Below, one piece after another: positions 18,588-28,200 of a stretch of DNA of 64,000 nucleotides; the first letter of the stretch is position 1, and each line of letters begins with the position of its first letter. The DNA lies in assembly GCF_023150065.1 (NCBI RefSeq), contig NZ_JAKLLN010000012.1, positions 1-64,000 of the forward strand, in the 5' to 3' direction. Below the pieces are notes generated by a model, which worked only from the letters and a program-made list of their open reading frames with translations, was not told the origin of the DNA and did not search any database. Both the position numbers and the translations under genes were made by a program. The DNA comes from Zoogloea sp. (GTDB taxonomy: Bacteria; Pseudomonadota; Gammaproteobacteria; Burkholderiales; Rhodocyclaceae).

Positions 18588-19022
18588 ATGGCAAAGGAAC
18601 GTTTCAACTCTCCCTTACGCAAGGCTGGCGTGTGGGCCATCATCCAGTGCGCCGACACCGGAAAGGTGCTGCTCGGCAAGCGTTCCAGCGTGGTGAACAA
18701 CGGGGGGGCGTGGAATTTCTTCGGTGGCCGGGTCGACCGGGGCGAGTCGCCCCGCACGGCGCTGCTGCGCGAACTGGTCGAGGAGGCCGGCCTGCGGGTC
18801 AAGGAGAAGCAGTTGGTGAAGCTCGGCCAGGGCCGGCATCGCTGTGGCGACCGGGAGCTGCATTACTACCTGCTGCGGCTCGAGCGCGAGGTGGCGCCGC
18901 GCCTCAACCGGGAACATTCAAATTTCGGCTGGTTCAAGCCCGGGCGCTTGCCGGCGCGCTTCAACCGGCCCACCACCATCGCCATCAAGAAAGGCCTGCT
19001 CGGCAGCCTGCGCCAGCACTGA
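18588..19022 (+). CDS. Nudix hydrolase
   Basis: 144 residues. A full Nudix box is visible, beginning GGRVDRGE and ending RELVEEAGL, with the G-x5-E-x7-R-E-L-x-E-E-x-G-L pattern that binds magnesium and cleaves nucleoside diphosphate derivatives. Substrate is unknown; the short length and simple architecture are MutT-like. ATG 18588 (MAKERFNS) is chosen over ATG 18543, whose extra residues are Pro-rich and unlike the family; no strong ribosome site is visible for either. It converges on lipA. Confidence 0.85.
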   Translation: MAKERFNSPLRKAGVWAIIQCADTGKVLLGKRSSVVNNGGAWNFFGGRVDRGESPRTALLRELVEEAGLRVKEKQLVKLGQGRHRCGDRELHYYLLRLEREVAPRLNREHSNFGWFKPGRLPARFNRPTTIAIKKGLLGSLRQH

Positions 19023-19026
19023 GCGG

Positions 19027-19060
19027 CCTGCCGGGCCCGGTGTGCCCGGGCCGTGGCAGG
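19027..19060. terminator. hairpin between convergent Nudix and lipA genes
   Basis: CCTGCC and GGCAGG flank an inner stem of GGCCCGG with CCGGGCC, so a long G/C-rich stem can form in the 47-base gap between the two stop codons. There is no T-run on either side, so it may be a weak or rho-aided terminator. Confidence 0.45.
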
Positions 19061-19069
19061 TGTGCCCGG

Positions 19070-20017
19070 TCAGACCACCCCGGCGCCGTGGGCCTGCTGG
19101 TCGGCCCAGTAGCTGGAGCGCACCATGGGGCCGCAGGCGGCGTTTTTGAAGCCCATCGCCAGGGCTTCGGTCTCGAACATCTTGAAGGTGTCGGGATGCA
19201 CGTAGCGCAGCACCGGCAGGTGGCCGCCGGAGGGCTGCAGATACTGGCCGATGGTGAGCATGTCCACATTGTGGGCACGCATGTCGCGCATCACTTCGAG
19301 GATCTCGTCATCGGTTTCGCCCAAGCCGACCATCAGGCCGGACTTGGTGTTGACCTCCGGGTGACGGGCCTTGAACTGCTTGAGCAGCTCCAGCGAGTAG
19401 GCGTAGTCGGACCCCGGGCGGGCCTGCTTGTAGAGGCGCGGCACGGTTTCGAGGTTGTGGTTCATCACGTCCGGCGGAGCCTGGTCGAAGATGTCCAGGG
19501 CGATCTCCATGCGGCCGCGGAAGTCGGGCACCAGCACCTCGATGGTGGTCTTGGGGCTGGCCTCGCGGGTGGCGCTGATGCATTGCACGAAGTGGTCGGC
19601 GCCACCGTCGCGGAGGTCGTCCCGGTCAACGCTGGTGATCACCACGTAGTTGAGGCGCATCGCGGCGATGGTCTTGGCCAGGTTGGCCGGCTCGTTTACG
19701 TCCAGCGGCTCGGGGCGGCCGTGGCCCACGTCGCAGAAGGGGCAGCGGCGGGTGCAGATGTCACCCATGATCATGAAGGTGGCCGTGCCCTTGCCGAAGC
19801 ACTCGTGGATGTTGGGGCAGGAGGCTTCTTCGCAGACGGTGTGGAGCTTGTGCTCGCGCAGGGTGTCCTTGATCTCGTTGAAGCGCTCGACCTCGACGCC
19901 GGCGCCCAGCTTGATGCGGATCCAGTCGGGTTTCTTGAGGCGTTCGGCGGGAACGATCTTGATGGGGATGCGGGCGGTCTTGGCGGCGCCGCGCTGCTTG
20001 CGGCTCTCGGTATCCAT
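19070..20017 (-). CDS. lipA: lipoyl synthase
   Basis: 315 residues. It is a radical SAM enzyme inserting two sulfurs into protein-bound octanoate. Both clusters are visible: auxiliary C62-x4-C67-x5-C73 ([14 protein letters not shown]) and the SAM cluster C88-x3-C92-x2-C95 (CTRRCPFC). The start at ATG 20017 ([10 protein letters not shown]) leaves 19 bases after the lipB stop; an upstream in-frame start inside lipB at 20104 is unlikely. lipB and ybeD precede it in the usual order, so octanoyl transfer and sulfur insertion are co-expressed. Confidence 0.96.
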   Translation of the reverse strand: MDTESRKQRGAAKTARIPIKIVPAERLKKPDWIRIKLGAGVEVERFNEIKDTLREHKLHTVCEEASCPNIHECFGKGTATFMIMGDICTRRCPFCDVGHGRPEPLDVNEPANLAKTIAAMRLNYVVITSVDRDDLRDGGADHFVQCISATREASPKTTIEVLVPDFRGRMEIALDIFDQAPPDVMNHNLETVPRLYKQARPGSDYAYSLELLKQFKARHPEVNTKSGLMVGLGETDDEILEVMRDMRAHNVDMLTIGQYLQPSGGHLPVLRYVHPDTFKMFETEALAMGFKNAACGPMVRSSYWADQQAHGAGVV

Positions 20018-20036
20018 GGGGGCTGTCGTCCTTTGG

Positions 20037-20654
20037 TCAGGCGGTGGGAGGGACGTCGGGAAAATGTCGCCGGAGGTGGCCGAGGAGTCGTTCGGTGACT
20101 TCATCGGGGCCTTCAGTCACACCGAAGTCCTTGAGTTGTATGGTCTTGAGCCCACTATAGCCGCAGGGATTGATCCACGTAAATGGTGTCAAGTCCATAT
20201 CGACATTGAGGGACAGTCCGTGGTAGCTGCAGCCGTTGCGGACCCGCAGGCCAAGGGCCGCGACCTTGTCTCCGTCGATATAGACCCCCGGGGCGCCGTC
20301 CTTGCGGCGGGCGTCGAGGCCGTAGTCGGCGATGCAGTCGATCAGGGCCTGCTCCAGCAGTTGCACCATCTCGCGCACCTTGAGGTGACGCCGGTGCAGG
20401 TCGAGGAGCAGATAGGCCACCACCTGGCCGGGGCCGTGGTAGGTGATCTGGCCGCCCCGGTCGATCTTGACCAGGGGGATCTCGGTGACGTGGAGCAGGT
20501 GCTCGGGTTTGCCGGCCTGGCCGAGGGTGTACACAGGGGGGTGCTGCACCAGCCACAGCTCGTCCGGGGTGGACGCGTCGCGGCTGGCGGTGAATTCCTG
20601 CATGGCGCGCCAGGTGGGCTCGTAGGGCGCGATGCCCAGGTGACGGACGATCAC
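20037..20654 (-). CDS. lipB: octanoyl-[acyl-carrier-protein]:protein N-octanoyltransferase
   Basis: 205 residues. LipB moves octanoate from acyl carrier protein to lipoyl domains. Motifs include [18 protein letters not shown] and the catalytic pair Cys and Lys in [13 protein letters not shown]. Its start ATG overlaps the ybeD stop (ATGA arrangement), so the pair is translationally coupled, and lipA follows within 20 bases. Confidence 0.96.
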   Translation of the reverse strand: MIVRHLGIAPYEPTWRAMQEFTASRDASTPDELWLVQHPPVYTLGQAGKPEHLLHVTEIPLVKIDRGGQITYHGPGQVVAYLLLDLHRRHLKVREMVQLLEQALIDCIADYGLDARRKDGAPGVYIDGDKVAALGLRVRNGCSYHGLSLNVDMDLTPFTWINPCGYSGLKTIQLKDFGVTEGPDEVTERLLGHLRRHFPDVPPTA

Positions 20655-20920
20655 AGGACGACCTTCACCATGGGGTGGGACGACAGCTCCATGTAGAGCG
20701 CATCGAGCTGGGCCTTGGAAGTGGCGTTGAGGGTGCAGGTGATGGCCAGGTAGTTGCCTTTGGCCGAGGGGCGCATCTGCACCGTGGCGGGATCGAAGTC
20801 GGGAGCATGGCGCAGCACCACCTCGATCACCGTCTGGGCAAAGGCATCCACCCTTGCGCCCATGATCTTGATGGGGAATTCGCAGGGAAATTCGAGCAGG
20901 GTGGTGCGTTCGTCAGTCAT
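20651..20920 (-). CDS. ybeD: DUF493 (YbeD) family protein
   Basis: 89 residues. It has the alpha-beta ACT-like fold of Ybe[12 protein letters not shown] at the start, [15 protein letters not shown] in the middle and a terminal HPMVKVVL. In many proteobacteria this gene sits directly before lipB, as here, and a role linked to lipoate metabolism is suspected but not proven. ATG 20920 is chosen because the upstream in-frame sequence overlaps dacC in another frame. Confidence 0.92.
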   Translation of the reverse strand: MTDERTTLLEFPCEFPIKIMGARVDAFAQTVIEVVLRHAPDFDPATVQMRPSAKGNYLAITCTLNATSKAQLDALYMELSSHPMVKVVL

Positions 20921-20933
20921 CCGGATACGCTCC

Positions 20934-22058
20934 TCAGAGGTTCTTGAACCACAGGCGGATGGCGTCCCACAGGCGGCCGAACCAGCCGGCTTCGGGGATG
21001 TCGTCGAGGGCCACGATGGGGTAGTCACCGACCGGCTTGTCGTTGAGGCTCAACTGCAGGGTGCCGACGGTCTGGCCCTTGGTCACCGGGGCCATCAGGG
21101 GCTGCTGGCTGACCACGTTGGCCTTGAGTTTCTCCGCGTCGCCCTTGGGCAGCGACAGCACGAAATCGTTCAGGAAGCCGGCCTTGACGGTGTTCTCCTT
21201 GCCCTTCCAGATGCGGAACTCGTTCACCGCCTGATTGGCGCTGTAGACCTTGACGGTATCGAAGGCCAGGTAGCCCCAGTTGAGGAGCTTCTGGGATTCC
21301 TGGGCGCGCACGCTGTCGCTGGTGGTGCCCACCACCACGGACACCAGGCGGCGGTCATTGCGCTTGGCCGAGGCGATCAGGCAGTAGCCGGCGCTGTCGG
21401 TGTGGCCGGTCTTGACCCCGTCGACGGTGGGGTCGATGAAGAGCAGGCGGTTGCGGTTGGGCTGCTTGATCTTGTTGTAGGTGTATTCCTTGATGGAATA
21501 AATGGGGTAGAACTCGGGGAAGTCGCGAATGATGGCCGTGGCCAGGATGGACAGGTCGCGCACCGAGGTGAGGTGTGAGGGGTGGGGCAGGCCGGTGGCG
21601 TTCTCGAAGTGGGTGTTCTTCATGCCCAGCCGGGCGGCTTCCTTGTTCATCAGCTGGGCGAAGTTCTCTTCCGAGCCGGCGATGGCTTCGGCCAGGGCCA
21701 CGCAGGCGTCGTTGCCGGACTGGACGATCATGCCGTGGAGCAGCTCGTTCACGGTGACGGGCTTGAGGGGCTCGATGAACATCTTGGAGCCGGGCACCTT
21801 CCAGGCCTTTTCGGACACCGGGACGGTCTGCTCGAGGCTCAGGGTCTTGTTCTTGACTGCCGAGAAGGCCAGGTAGGCCGTCATCAGCTTGGTCAGCGAG
21901 GCGGGCTCGATGCGCTGGTCGGGCTTCTCGGCGGTGAGCACCTGGCCGGAGCCCACGTCGAGGAGCACCCAGGCCCGCGCGGCGACCGTCGGTGGGGTCA
22001 TCTGGGCAAAGGCGAGGGAGGGCAGGAGCAGCAGAAACAGGATGATGCGATGCAGCAT
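20934..22058 (-). CDS. dacC: D-alanyl-D-alanine carboxypeptidase (PBP5/6 family)
   Basis: 374 residues. A signal peptide ends LAFA-Q19. The serine carboxypeptidase motifs are complete: S54-L-T-K57, S114-G-N116 and K216-T-G218. A C-terminal beta domain follows and the protein ends in an amphipathic helix (FGRLWDAIRLWFKNL) that anchors PBP5/6 enzymes to the outer face of the inner membrane. It trims pentapeptides in peptidoglycan. ATG 22058 starts directly at the signal sequence; a longer in-frame reading to 22424 is spurious. The lip genes follow on the same strand. Confidence 0.93.
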   Translation of the reverse strand: MLHRIILFLLLLPSLAFAQMTPPTVAARAWVLLDVGSGQVLTAEKPDQRIEPASLTKLMTAYLAFSAVKNKTLSLEQTVPVSEKAWKVPGSKMFIEPLKPVTVNELLHGMIVQSGNDACVALAEAIAGSEENFAQLMNKEAARLGMKNTHFENATGLPHPSHLTSVRDLSILATAIIRDFPEFYPIYSIKEYTYNKIKQPNRNRLLFIDPTVDGVKTGHTDSAGYCLIASAKRNDRRLVSVVVGTTSDSVRAQESQKLLNWGYLAFDTVKVYSANQAVNEFRIWKGKENTVKAGFLNDFVLSLPKGDAEKLKANVVSQQPLMAPVTKGQTVGTLQLSLNDKPVGDYPIVALDDIPEAGWFGRLWDAIRLWFKNL

Positions 22059-22175
22059 GGTGGGATGCACAAGCGAAAAAAGTGCGATTATAGTCACGCC
22101 TCCCGCCGTCGGCCGCCTTCTTAATCGTAAGTGAATGCGGAACTCGACAAGCCGTGGGCGGTCTTCATTGCTGCA

Positions 22176-22481
22176 ATGCACCTGATCCGTCGAAGCCTCT
22201 CCTTCACGCTGGCCTGTCTCGTCCTCCTGTGGGCGGGCAGCTCCATGGCTGTCGACAATTACCATGCTGCGGCTGATCTGGCCGAACAGGTCCAGACCCT
22301 TGATCCAGCGGCGGAAGAGAAATTCGACCTCAGCAGTCTCGATCCCCTTGATTGCCCGGCCCTTGCCTGCAAGGCGTCCCCCCGGATCCGCTTCCTGCCC
22401 TCTGACCCTCCGAATCATGCCCACCCGATGTGGCGTTCGGTGATCCCCAAGCAGACTTCACCGCCCCCCAGGCTGGCCTGA
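22176..22481 (+). CDS. small exported protein of unknown function upstream of the metal efflux operon
   Basis: 101 residues from ATG 22176; an ATG at 22131 in the same frame adds 15 residues. A clear signal peptide (LACLVLLWAGSSMA) is followed by an acidic segment, two cysteines in DCPALACKAS and a Pro/His-containing tail. It sits directly before the outer-membrane component of an RND metal efflux system, the same place occupied by small periplasmic CzcI-type proteins in other operons, but I see no clear sequence match to CzcI. A metal-related role is inferred from position only. Confidence 0.55.
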   Translation: MHLIRRSLSFTLACLVLLWAGSSMAVDNYHAAADLAEQVQTLDPAAEEKFDLSSLDPLDCPALACKASPRIRFLPSDPPNHAHPMWRSVIPKQTSPPPRLA

Positions 22482-22588
22482 GCAGAACGCCCCTCCGCGG
22501 GGCTGTGCTTTGGTTGCGGCGGGCCGCCCTCCGGCCTTGCCGTCCCACGATTTGAATAACAGCGTTGAAGAATCGCTGAAGGATTTCC

Positions 22589-23821
22589 ATGTTCAGGAAG
22601 CTTTCCCTGGCTGTCGCCCTTGTTGCGACGATTTTGCCTGCCCTGGCCGCGCCGCCGGGCACCGAACCCTACAAGCTCCAGGCCCTGCGCGATGCCGCGC
22701 GCGCCAGCCATCCATCCCTGCAGGCAGCCCGCGCCATGGTCGAAGCAGGCCGGGCGCAGATCACCAGCGCCGGGGCCTACCCCAACCCCGAGGTCGAATT
22801 CCTGGCCGGGCGTACCCAGGCCCGGGTGCCCGGCGTGGCCACCGGCGGCGCCCAGAGCCTGTCCCTCAGCCAGCGCATCGACAACCCGTGGCAGCGGGAG
22901 GCGCGCATCGACGCCGCCACCTTCGGGCTGGAGGCGCGTCAGGCAGAAGGGCGCAGTTTCGAGGTGGACCTGCTGGCCCGCCTCGACCAGCGCTTCTTTG
23001 ATCTGCTGCGGCGCCAGGCGGAGCAGCGTGCCACCACGGAAGATCTCAGCCTGGCCGAGCAGATCCGGGCCCGGGTGGCCGTGCGCGTGCAGACCGGCGA
23101 GGCGCCGCGTTACGAGCTGATCAAGGCCGATACCGAGCTGCTCAATGCCCAGAAAAGCTCCGAGAGCGCCATCCTGCGGGTTGCCCAGGCCCGCGCCGCC
23201 CTGCGCAGCCTGGTGGGGCCGTCCCTGCCGGCGGAGTTCGAGGTGGACGGGACCCTGGCCAGTGCGCCGGCGGTGCCGGCCCTTGAGGCGTTGCGCACCG
23301 AGGTGGTGGCCCGCAACCCGGAGCTGGCCCGGGCCCGGGCCGAGGTGCAGCGTGCCGAGCGTCAGCTGGAGCTGGAGCGTCTGCGCCGCCATCCCGAGCT
23401 GGCCGTGAAAGTGGCCGAGGACCGGGACGTGGAGCTGCGCAACACCCGCATCGGCTTGCTGGCCACCGTGCCCCTGTGGGACCAGCGTCGCGGCCAGGTG
23501 GCCGAAGCCGGTGCCCTGCTGCAGAAGAGCCGCAGCGACCGGGACAGCCAGGAGCTGACCTTGCTGCAGGCCTTGGAGGCCTCCTATCGCCACTACGAAA
23601 TCGCCCGCAACCAGGTGAACGCCCTGGAGAACGGCATCCTGCGCGAAGCCGAGGCCGCCCTGAAGGTGGCCGAGGCGGCCTACCGCTTCGGCGAGCGCGG
23701 CATCCTGGATTACCTGGATGCCCAGCGCGTCTTCCGCGCCGCCCGCAACGAACTCATCGCCGCCCGCTACGAGCTGCAGCTGGCCGTCATCGAAATCGAG
23801 CGCCTGCGCGCTGCCCAATGA
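22589..23821 (+). CDS. TolC-family outer membrane factor of an RND metal efflux system (CzcC-type)
   Basis: 410 residues. A signal peptide ends LPALA-A and the rest is long heptad-rich helices in two tandem halves, as in CzcC/CusC trimers that form the outer-membrane channel. Recognisable family elements are ARASHPSLQAARAMVEAGRAQ and the terminal YRFGERGILDYLDAQRVFRAARNEL. No lipobox Cys is seen. Its stop overlaps a possible ATG of the adaptor gene. With the following two genes it makes a complete tripartite pump. Confidence 0.92.
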   Translation: MFRKLSLAVALVATILPALAAPPGTEPYKLQALRDAARASHPSLQAARAMVEAGRAQITSAGAYPNPEVEFLAGRTQARVPGVATGGAQSLSLSQRIDNPWQREARIDAATFGLEARQAEGRSFEVDLLARLDQRFFDLLRRQAEQRATTEDLSLAEQIRARVAVRVQTGEAPRYELIKADTELLNAQKSSESAILRVAQARAALRSLVGPSLPAEFEVDGTLASAPAVPALEALRTEVVARNPELARARAEVQRAERQLELERLRRHPELAVKVAEDRDVELRNTRIGLLATVPLWDQRRGQVAEAGALLQKSRSDRDSQELTLLQALEASYRHYEIARNQVNALENGILREAEAALKVAEAAYRFGERGILDYLDAQRVFRAARNELIAARYELQLAVIEIERLRAAQ

Positions 23822-23835
23822 TCCGGAATCTCCCC

Positions 23836-25035
23836 ATGAAGCTACGACCGACTACCCTGGCCATGCTGATGGCCGCCCTTGTCCTTGCCGGGTGCAAGGA
23901 CGCCCAAAAACCCGCGGGCAAGCCCGCCGCGGCCGAGCAGACCGCCACCACCCTCAGCGAGGGGACGGGTGACGCGGTCAGCGTGGCACCGCCCGATCCG
24001 CTGCTGGTCACCGTTCCGCCCAATTTTGGTGCGCCGATCAAGGTCACTTCGGCCGGCAACACCCAGGTTTCCGACACCCTGCGGGTGGCCGGCAAGGTGG
24101 ACTTCGACCAGGCCAGGGTGACCCGCATCGGGGCCACCGTGACCGGTCGGGTCATCGAGATCCAGGCCCATCTGGGCCAGCAGGTCCGCGTCGGGGACTC
24201 CCTGGCGGTGATCAACAGTACCGAGCTGGGTGAGGCCCAGCTCACCTATCTCAAGGCCCGCGCCCAGGCCGACCTGCAGGCGCGCAGCGTCGAGCGCGCG
24301 CGCCAGTTGTTTGCCGCGGACGTGATCGGCAAGGCCGAGTTGCAGCGCCGGGAGAGCGAGCTGTCGATCGCCTCGGCGGAGCAGCGTGGTGCGGCCGACC
24401 AGCTGCGGGTGCTCGGCATGTCGTCCGGGGCCATCAACAAGCTCGGCACCACGGGCGCCATCAACTCGGTGACCTCGGTGGCGTCCACCATGGCGGGTAC
24501 CGTGGTCGAGCGCCAGGTGGCGCCGGGCCAGGTGGTTCAGCCGGCCGATGCCTTGTATGTGGTGGCCGATCTGTCCCGGGTGTGGGTCACGGCCGAGGTG
24601 CCGGAGCAGCAGGGCGCCCTGGTGAAATCGGGGCAGACGGTGGATATCGAGGTGCCGGCGCTGGGTTCGCGCCTGACCGGCAAGCTGATCTACGTGGCCG
24701 ATACGGTTAACCCCGAAACCCGCACGATCACCGTGCGCAGCGTGGTGGATAACGCCAGCCGCCAGCTCAAGCCGGCCATGCTGGCCACCATGCTGATCCA
24801 GGCTGCGCCGGTGGAACGGGTGGTGGTGCCGGCCCAGGCCGTGGTGCGCGATGGCGACGCCGACAATGTGTTCGTCGAGGTGGCCAAGGGGCAGTTCCGC
24901 CTGACGCCGGTGCGTCTGGGGCCGGACATGGAGGGCAAGCGGGCCGTCCTGTCGGGGCTCAAGCCTGAACAGCCGATTCTCGTTGAGGGTGCCTTTCACC
25001 TGAACAACGAGCGCAAGCGCAAGGAACTGGAGTAA
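23836..25035 (+). CDS. RND efflux periplasmic adaptor (membrane fusion protein, CzcB-type)
   Basis: 399 residues from ATG 23836. The lipobox LVLAGC shows a lipid-anchored periplasmic protein. Paired lipoyl half-motifs (GATVTGRVIEIQAHLGQQVRVGD and, later, AGTVVERQVAPGQVVQPAD), an alpha hairpin and beta barrel (PEQQGALVKSGQTVDIEVPALG) are in normal order. It links the inner-membrane pump to the outer-membrane channel. An ATG at 23818 overlapping the upstream stop is the other possible start. Histidine-rich metal-binding ends seen in some CzcB proteins are absent. Confidence 0.9.
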   Translation: MKLRPTTLAMLMAALVLAGCKDAQKPAGKPAAAEQTATTLSEGTGDAVSVAPPDPLLVTVPPNFGAPIKVTSAGNTQVSDTLRVAGKVDFDQARVTRIGATVTGRVIEIQAHLGQQVRVGDSLAVINSTELGEAQLTYLKARAQADLQARSVERARQLFAADVIGKAELQRRESELSIASAEQRGAADQLRVLGMSSGAINKLGTTGAINSVTSVASTMAGTVVERQVAPGQVVQPADALYVVADLSRVWVTAEVPEQQGALVKSGQTVDIEVPALGSRLTGKLIYVADTVNPETRTITVRSVVDNASRQLKPAMLATMLIQAAPVERVVVPAQAVVRDGDADNVFVEVAKGQFRLTPVRLGPDMEGKRAVLSGLKPEQPILVEGAFHLNNERKRKELE

Positions 25036-25044
25036 GGACCGGCC

Positions 25045-28000
25045 ATGATCCAATCATTAGTCCGAGCCGCCCTCCAGCAGCGTCTGGTGGTGGTGGTGGT
25101 GGCCGTCGTGCTGCTGGCGTTCGGCATGAATGCCGCGCGCAAGCTGTCGGTGGACGCCTTTCCCGACGTGACCAACGTGCAGGTGCAGATCGCCACCGAG
25201 GCCAAGGGGCGTTCCCCCGAGGAAGTGGAGCGCTTTGTCACCGTGCCCCTGGAGATCTCCATGACCGGCCTGCCCGGGCTGGAGGAGATGCGCTCCCTCA
25301 ACAAGCCCGGCCTGTCCCTGATCACCCTGGTGTTCACCGACGCTACCGATGTGTACTTTGCCCGCCAGCTGGTCATGGAGCGCCTGCTGGAGGTGGGCAG
25401 CCGCATGCCCGAGGGCGTGGTGCCGGTGCTGGGGCCCGTGTCCACGGGCCTGGGTGAGGTTTATCAATACACCCTCGACCACCCTGATGACGGTGACCGC
25501 AAGCTCACCGAGAAGGAGCTGACCGAGAGGCGCATCGTCCAGGACTGGGTGGTGCGACCGCTGCTGCGCTCCATTCCCGGGGTGGCGGAGATCAACTCCC
25601 AGGGGGGCTATGCTCGCCAGTACCAGGTGCTGGTGAACCCGGACCGCCTGCGTCACCATCACCTGACGGTGCGCGATGTCTATGAGGCGGTGGCCCGCAA
25701 CAACGCCAACTCCGGTGGCGGCGTGCTACCCCAGTACTCCGAGCAATACCTGATCCGTGGTATCGGCCTGGTGAAGAGCCTGGGTGACATCGGCTCCATC
25801 GTGCTCAAGGAGGTGGGCGGTACGCCGGTGTACATCCGCGACGTGGCCGAGGTGACCTTCGGGCACGAGGTGCGTCAGGGCGCGGTGGTGAAGAACGGTG
25901 TCACCGAATCGGTGGGCGGCATCGTCATGATGCTCCGGGGCGGCAACGCCAAGGAGGTGGTCAGCCGCATCAAGACCCGGGTGGCCGAGATCAACGACAA
26001 GGGCATGCTGCCCGATGGCCTGAAGATCGTGCCCTACTACGATCGCTCCGAGCTGGTGGATGCGGCTCTGTGGACGGTGATCAAGGTGCTGCTGGAGGGC
26101 ATCGCGCTGGTGGTGGTGGTGCTCTTCCTGTTCCTGGGGGATGTGCGTTCGAGCCTGATCGTGGTGGCTACGCTGGTGCTGACGCCGCTGCTCACCTTCA
26201 TGGCCATGAACCACTACGGTATCTCGGCCAACCTGATGTCCCTGGGGGGCCTGGCCATCGCCATCGGCCTGATGGTGGACGGTTCGGTGGTGGTGGTGGA
26301 GAACGCCTTTGCGCGCCTGGGCCATGTGGGCGAGGGGGAGAGCAAGGTGCGCGTCATCTTCGACGCGGTGCAGGAGGTGGCCACGCCGGTGATCTTCGGG
26401 GTCGGCATCATCATCCTGGTGTTTCTGCCCCTGATGACCCTGCAGGGCATGGAGGGCAAGATGTTCGCGCCCCTGGCCTACACCATTGCCATTGCGCTGG
26501 CGGCGTCCCTGTTCCTGTCCCTCACGCTGACGCCGGTGCTCTCCTCCTACCTGCTCAAGGGCGGTGCGGAGCACGACACCTGGCTGATCGCCAAGATCAA
26601 GGCGCCCTATCTCAAGATGCTCCACTGGTCGGTGGCCAACAGCCGCAAGACGGTGGTGGGTGGTGTGGTGCTGCTGGTGGCGACCCTGGGCATGTTCCCC
26701 TTCCTGGGCACGGCCTTCATCCCCGAGATGAAGGAAGGCTCGGTGGTGCCGGGCATCAACCGGGTGCCCAACATCTCCCTGGATGAGTCCATCAAGATGG
26801 AAATGCAGGCGATGAAGCTGGTGATGGAAGTGCCGGGCGTCAAATCGGCGATCTCCGGCGTGGGTCGTGGCGAGTCGCCGGCCGACCCCCAGGGCCAGAA
26901 CGAGTCCACCCCCATCGTCAGCCTCAAGCCGCGAGAGGAATGGCCCGCTGGCTGGACCCAGGACACCATCGCCGACGCCATGCGCGAGAAGCTCAAGGTG
27001 CTGCCGGGGGCCCAGGTGGTGATGGCCCAGCCCATCTCCGACCGGGTGGACGAGATGGTCACCGGGGTGCGTTCCGACGTGGCGGTGAAGGTTTTCGGTG
27101 ACGACCTGGAACTGCTCAAGAAGAAGGCCGAGGAGATTGCCCGGGTGGCATCGGGCATCACCGGCGCCACCGACATTCGCGTCGAGCGGGTGACCGGTCA
27201 GCAGTATCTGTCCATCGAGATCGATCGCAGCGCCATCGCCCGCCACGGCCTGAATGTGTCGGATGTGAATGACGTGATCGAGGCCGCCATCGGCGGCAAG
27301 CAGGCCACCGAGGTGTACGAGGGCGAACGGCGCTTTGCGTCGGTGGTGCGCCTGCCCGAGAGCTTCCGCGACAACGTGGAGAAGATCGGCAACATCCTGG
27401 TGAATGCGCCCGGTGGCGTGCAGGTGGCCCTGGAGAACCTGGCCCACATCCAGATCGTGGATGGTCCGGCGCAGATCTCCCGCGAGCTGGCCAAACGCCG
27501 GGTGGTGGTGGCCATCAACGTGAAGGACCGTGACCTGGGCGGCTTCGTGGCCGAGCTGCAGAAGACGGTCGAGTCCAAGGTGGAGCTGAAGGACGGCTAC
27601 TATCTGGAGTGGGGCGGCCAGTTCCAGAACCTGGAGCGGGCCATGGGCCACCTGACCATCATCATCCCGGTGACGGTGGCGGCGATCTTCTTCCTGCTCT
27701 TCCTGCTGTTCGGGTCGCTCAAGCTGGCCAGCCTGATCATCCTGGTGCTGCCCTTTGCCAGCGTGGGCGGTGTGCTCGGCTTGTTGTTCTCGGGCGAATA
27801 CCTGTCGGTGCCGGCGTCGGTGGGCTTCATCGCCCTGTGGGGCATCGCGGTGCTCAACGGGGTGGTGCTGGTGAGCTACATCCGAAGCCTGCGCACCGAG
27901 GGCATGCCCGTGGTCCAGGCCGTGGTGCAGGGGGCGACTGTGCGCTTCCGCCCGGTGATGATGACTGCGACAGTGGCCCTGCTGGCACTTATCCCCTTCC

Positions 28001-28143
28001 TGTTTGCCACCGGGCCGGGCTCCGAGGTGCAGCGCCCCCTCGCCATCGTGGTGATCGGCGGCCTGATCACCTCCACGTTGCTGACCCTCGTGGTGTTGCC
28101 GACCCTCTACAAGTGGTTCGACGACACCCCCTACGAAGCCTGA
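25045..28143 (+). CDS. heavy-metal efflux RND permease (CzcA/CusA family)
   Basis: 1032 residues with the RND layout: helix 1, first porter loop, helices 2-7, second porter loop, helices 8-12. In helix 4 the motif reads LAIAIGLMVDGSVVVVEN: the Asp and Glu of D-G-x3-V-E-N are present, but the first Asp of the zinc/cobalt/cadmium type (DFG-x3-DG) is replaced as in copper/silver pumps (AIG). Yet the CusA methionine site is not kept (ARHGLNVSD where CusA has a Met). Thus proton-driven export is likely but the metal is open. ATG 25045 follows AAGGA. Confidence 0.93.
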   Translation: MIQSLVRAALQQRLVVVVVAVVLLAFGMNAARKLSVDAFPDVTNVQVQIATEAKGRSPEEVERFVTVPLEISMTGLPGLEEMRSLNKPGLSLITLVFTDATDVYFARQLVMERLLEVGSRMPEGVVPVLGPVSTGLGEVYQYTLDHPDDGDRKLTEKELTERRIVQDWVVRPLLRSIPGVAEINSQGGYARQYQVLVNPDRLRHHHLTVRDVYEAVARNNANSGGGVLPQYSEQYLIRGIGLVKSLGDIGSIVLKEVGGTPVYIRDVAEVTFGHEVRQGAVVKNGVTESVGGIVMMLRGGNAKEVVSRIKTRVAEINDKGMLPDGLKIVPYYDRSELVDAALWTVIKVLLEGIALVVVVLFLFLGDVRSSLIVVATLVLTPLLTFMAMNHYGISANLMSLGGLAIAIGLMVDGSVVVVENAFARLGHVGEGESKVRVIFDAVQEVATPVIFGVGIIILVFLPLMTLQGMEGKMFAPLAYTIAIALAASLFLSLTLTPVLSSYLLKGGAEHDTWLIAKIKAPYLKMLHWSVANSRKTVVGGVVLLVATLGMFPFLGTAFIPEMKEGSVVPGINRVPNISLDESIKMEMQAMKLVMEVPGVKSAISGVGRGESPADPQGQNESTPIVSLKPREEWPAGWTQDTIADAMREKLKVLPGAQVVMAQPISDRVDEMVTGVRSDVAVKVFGDDLELLKKKAEEIARVASGITGATDIRVERVTGQQYLSIEIDRSAIARHGLNVSDVNDVIEAAIGGKQATEVYEGERRFASVVRLPESFRDNVEKIGNILVNAPGGVQVALENLAHIQIVDGPAQISRELAKRRVVVAINVKDRDLGGFVAELQKTVESKVELKDGYYLEWGGQFQNLERAMGHLTIIIPVTVAAIFFLLFLLFGSLKLASLIILVLPFASVGGVLGLLFSGEYLSVPASVGFIALWGIAVLNGVVLVSYIRSLRTEGMPVVQAVVQGATVRFRPVMMTATVALLALIPFLFATGPGSEVQRPLAIVVIGGLITSTLLTLVVLPTLYKWFDDTPYEA

Positions 28144-28151
28144 TCACCGCC

Positions 28152-28181
28152 GGACGGGCCGCCGCAGACGGCGGCCCGTCC
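28152..28181 (+). other. perfect intercistronic hairpin between pump and PII-like gene
   Basis: GGACGGGCCGCCG (28152-28164) pairs exactly with 28169-28181 around a CAGA tetraloop. No T-run follows (CTGAATG), so it is not a simple terminator. It may lower expression of the downstream gene, stabilise the upstream mRNA end, or be a processing site. Confidence 0.7.
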
Positions 28182-28200
28182 CTGAATGAAGGAATGCACA

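Noticed and set aside
25084-25103. GTG repeat tract near the start of the RND permease
   Set aside because: It simply codes for a run of valines in the first membrane helix; GTG is the favoured Val codon here.
25726-27651. 641-codon minus-strand His-rich frame inside the RND permease gene
   Set aside because: The histidines come from antisense reading of Val/Met codons; no start signal or metal-binding family fits.
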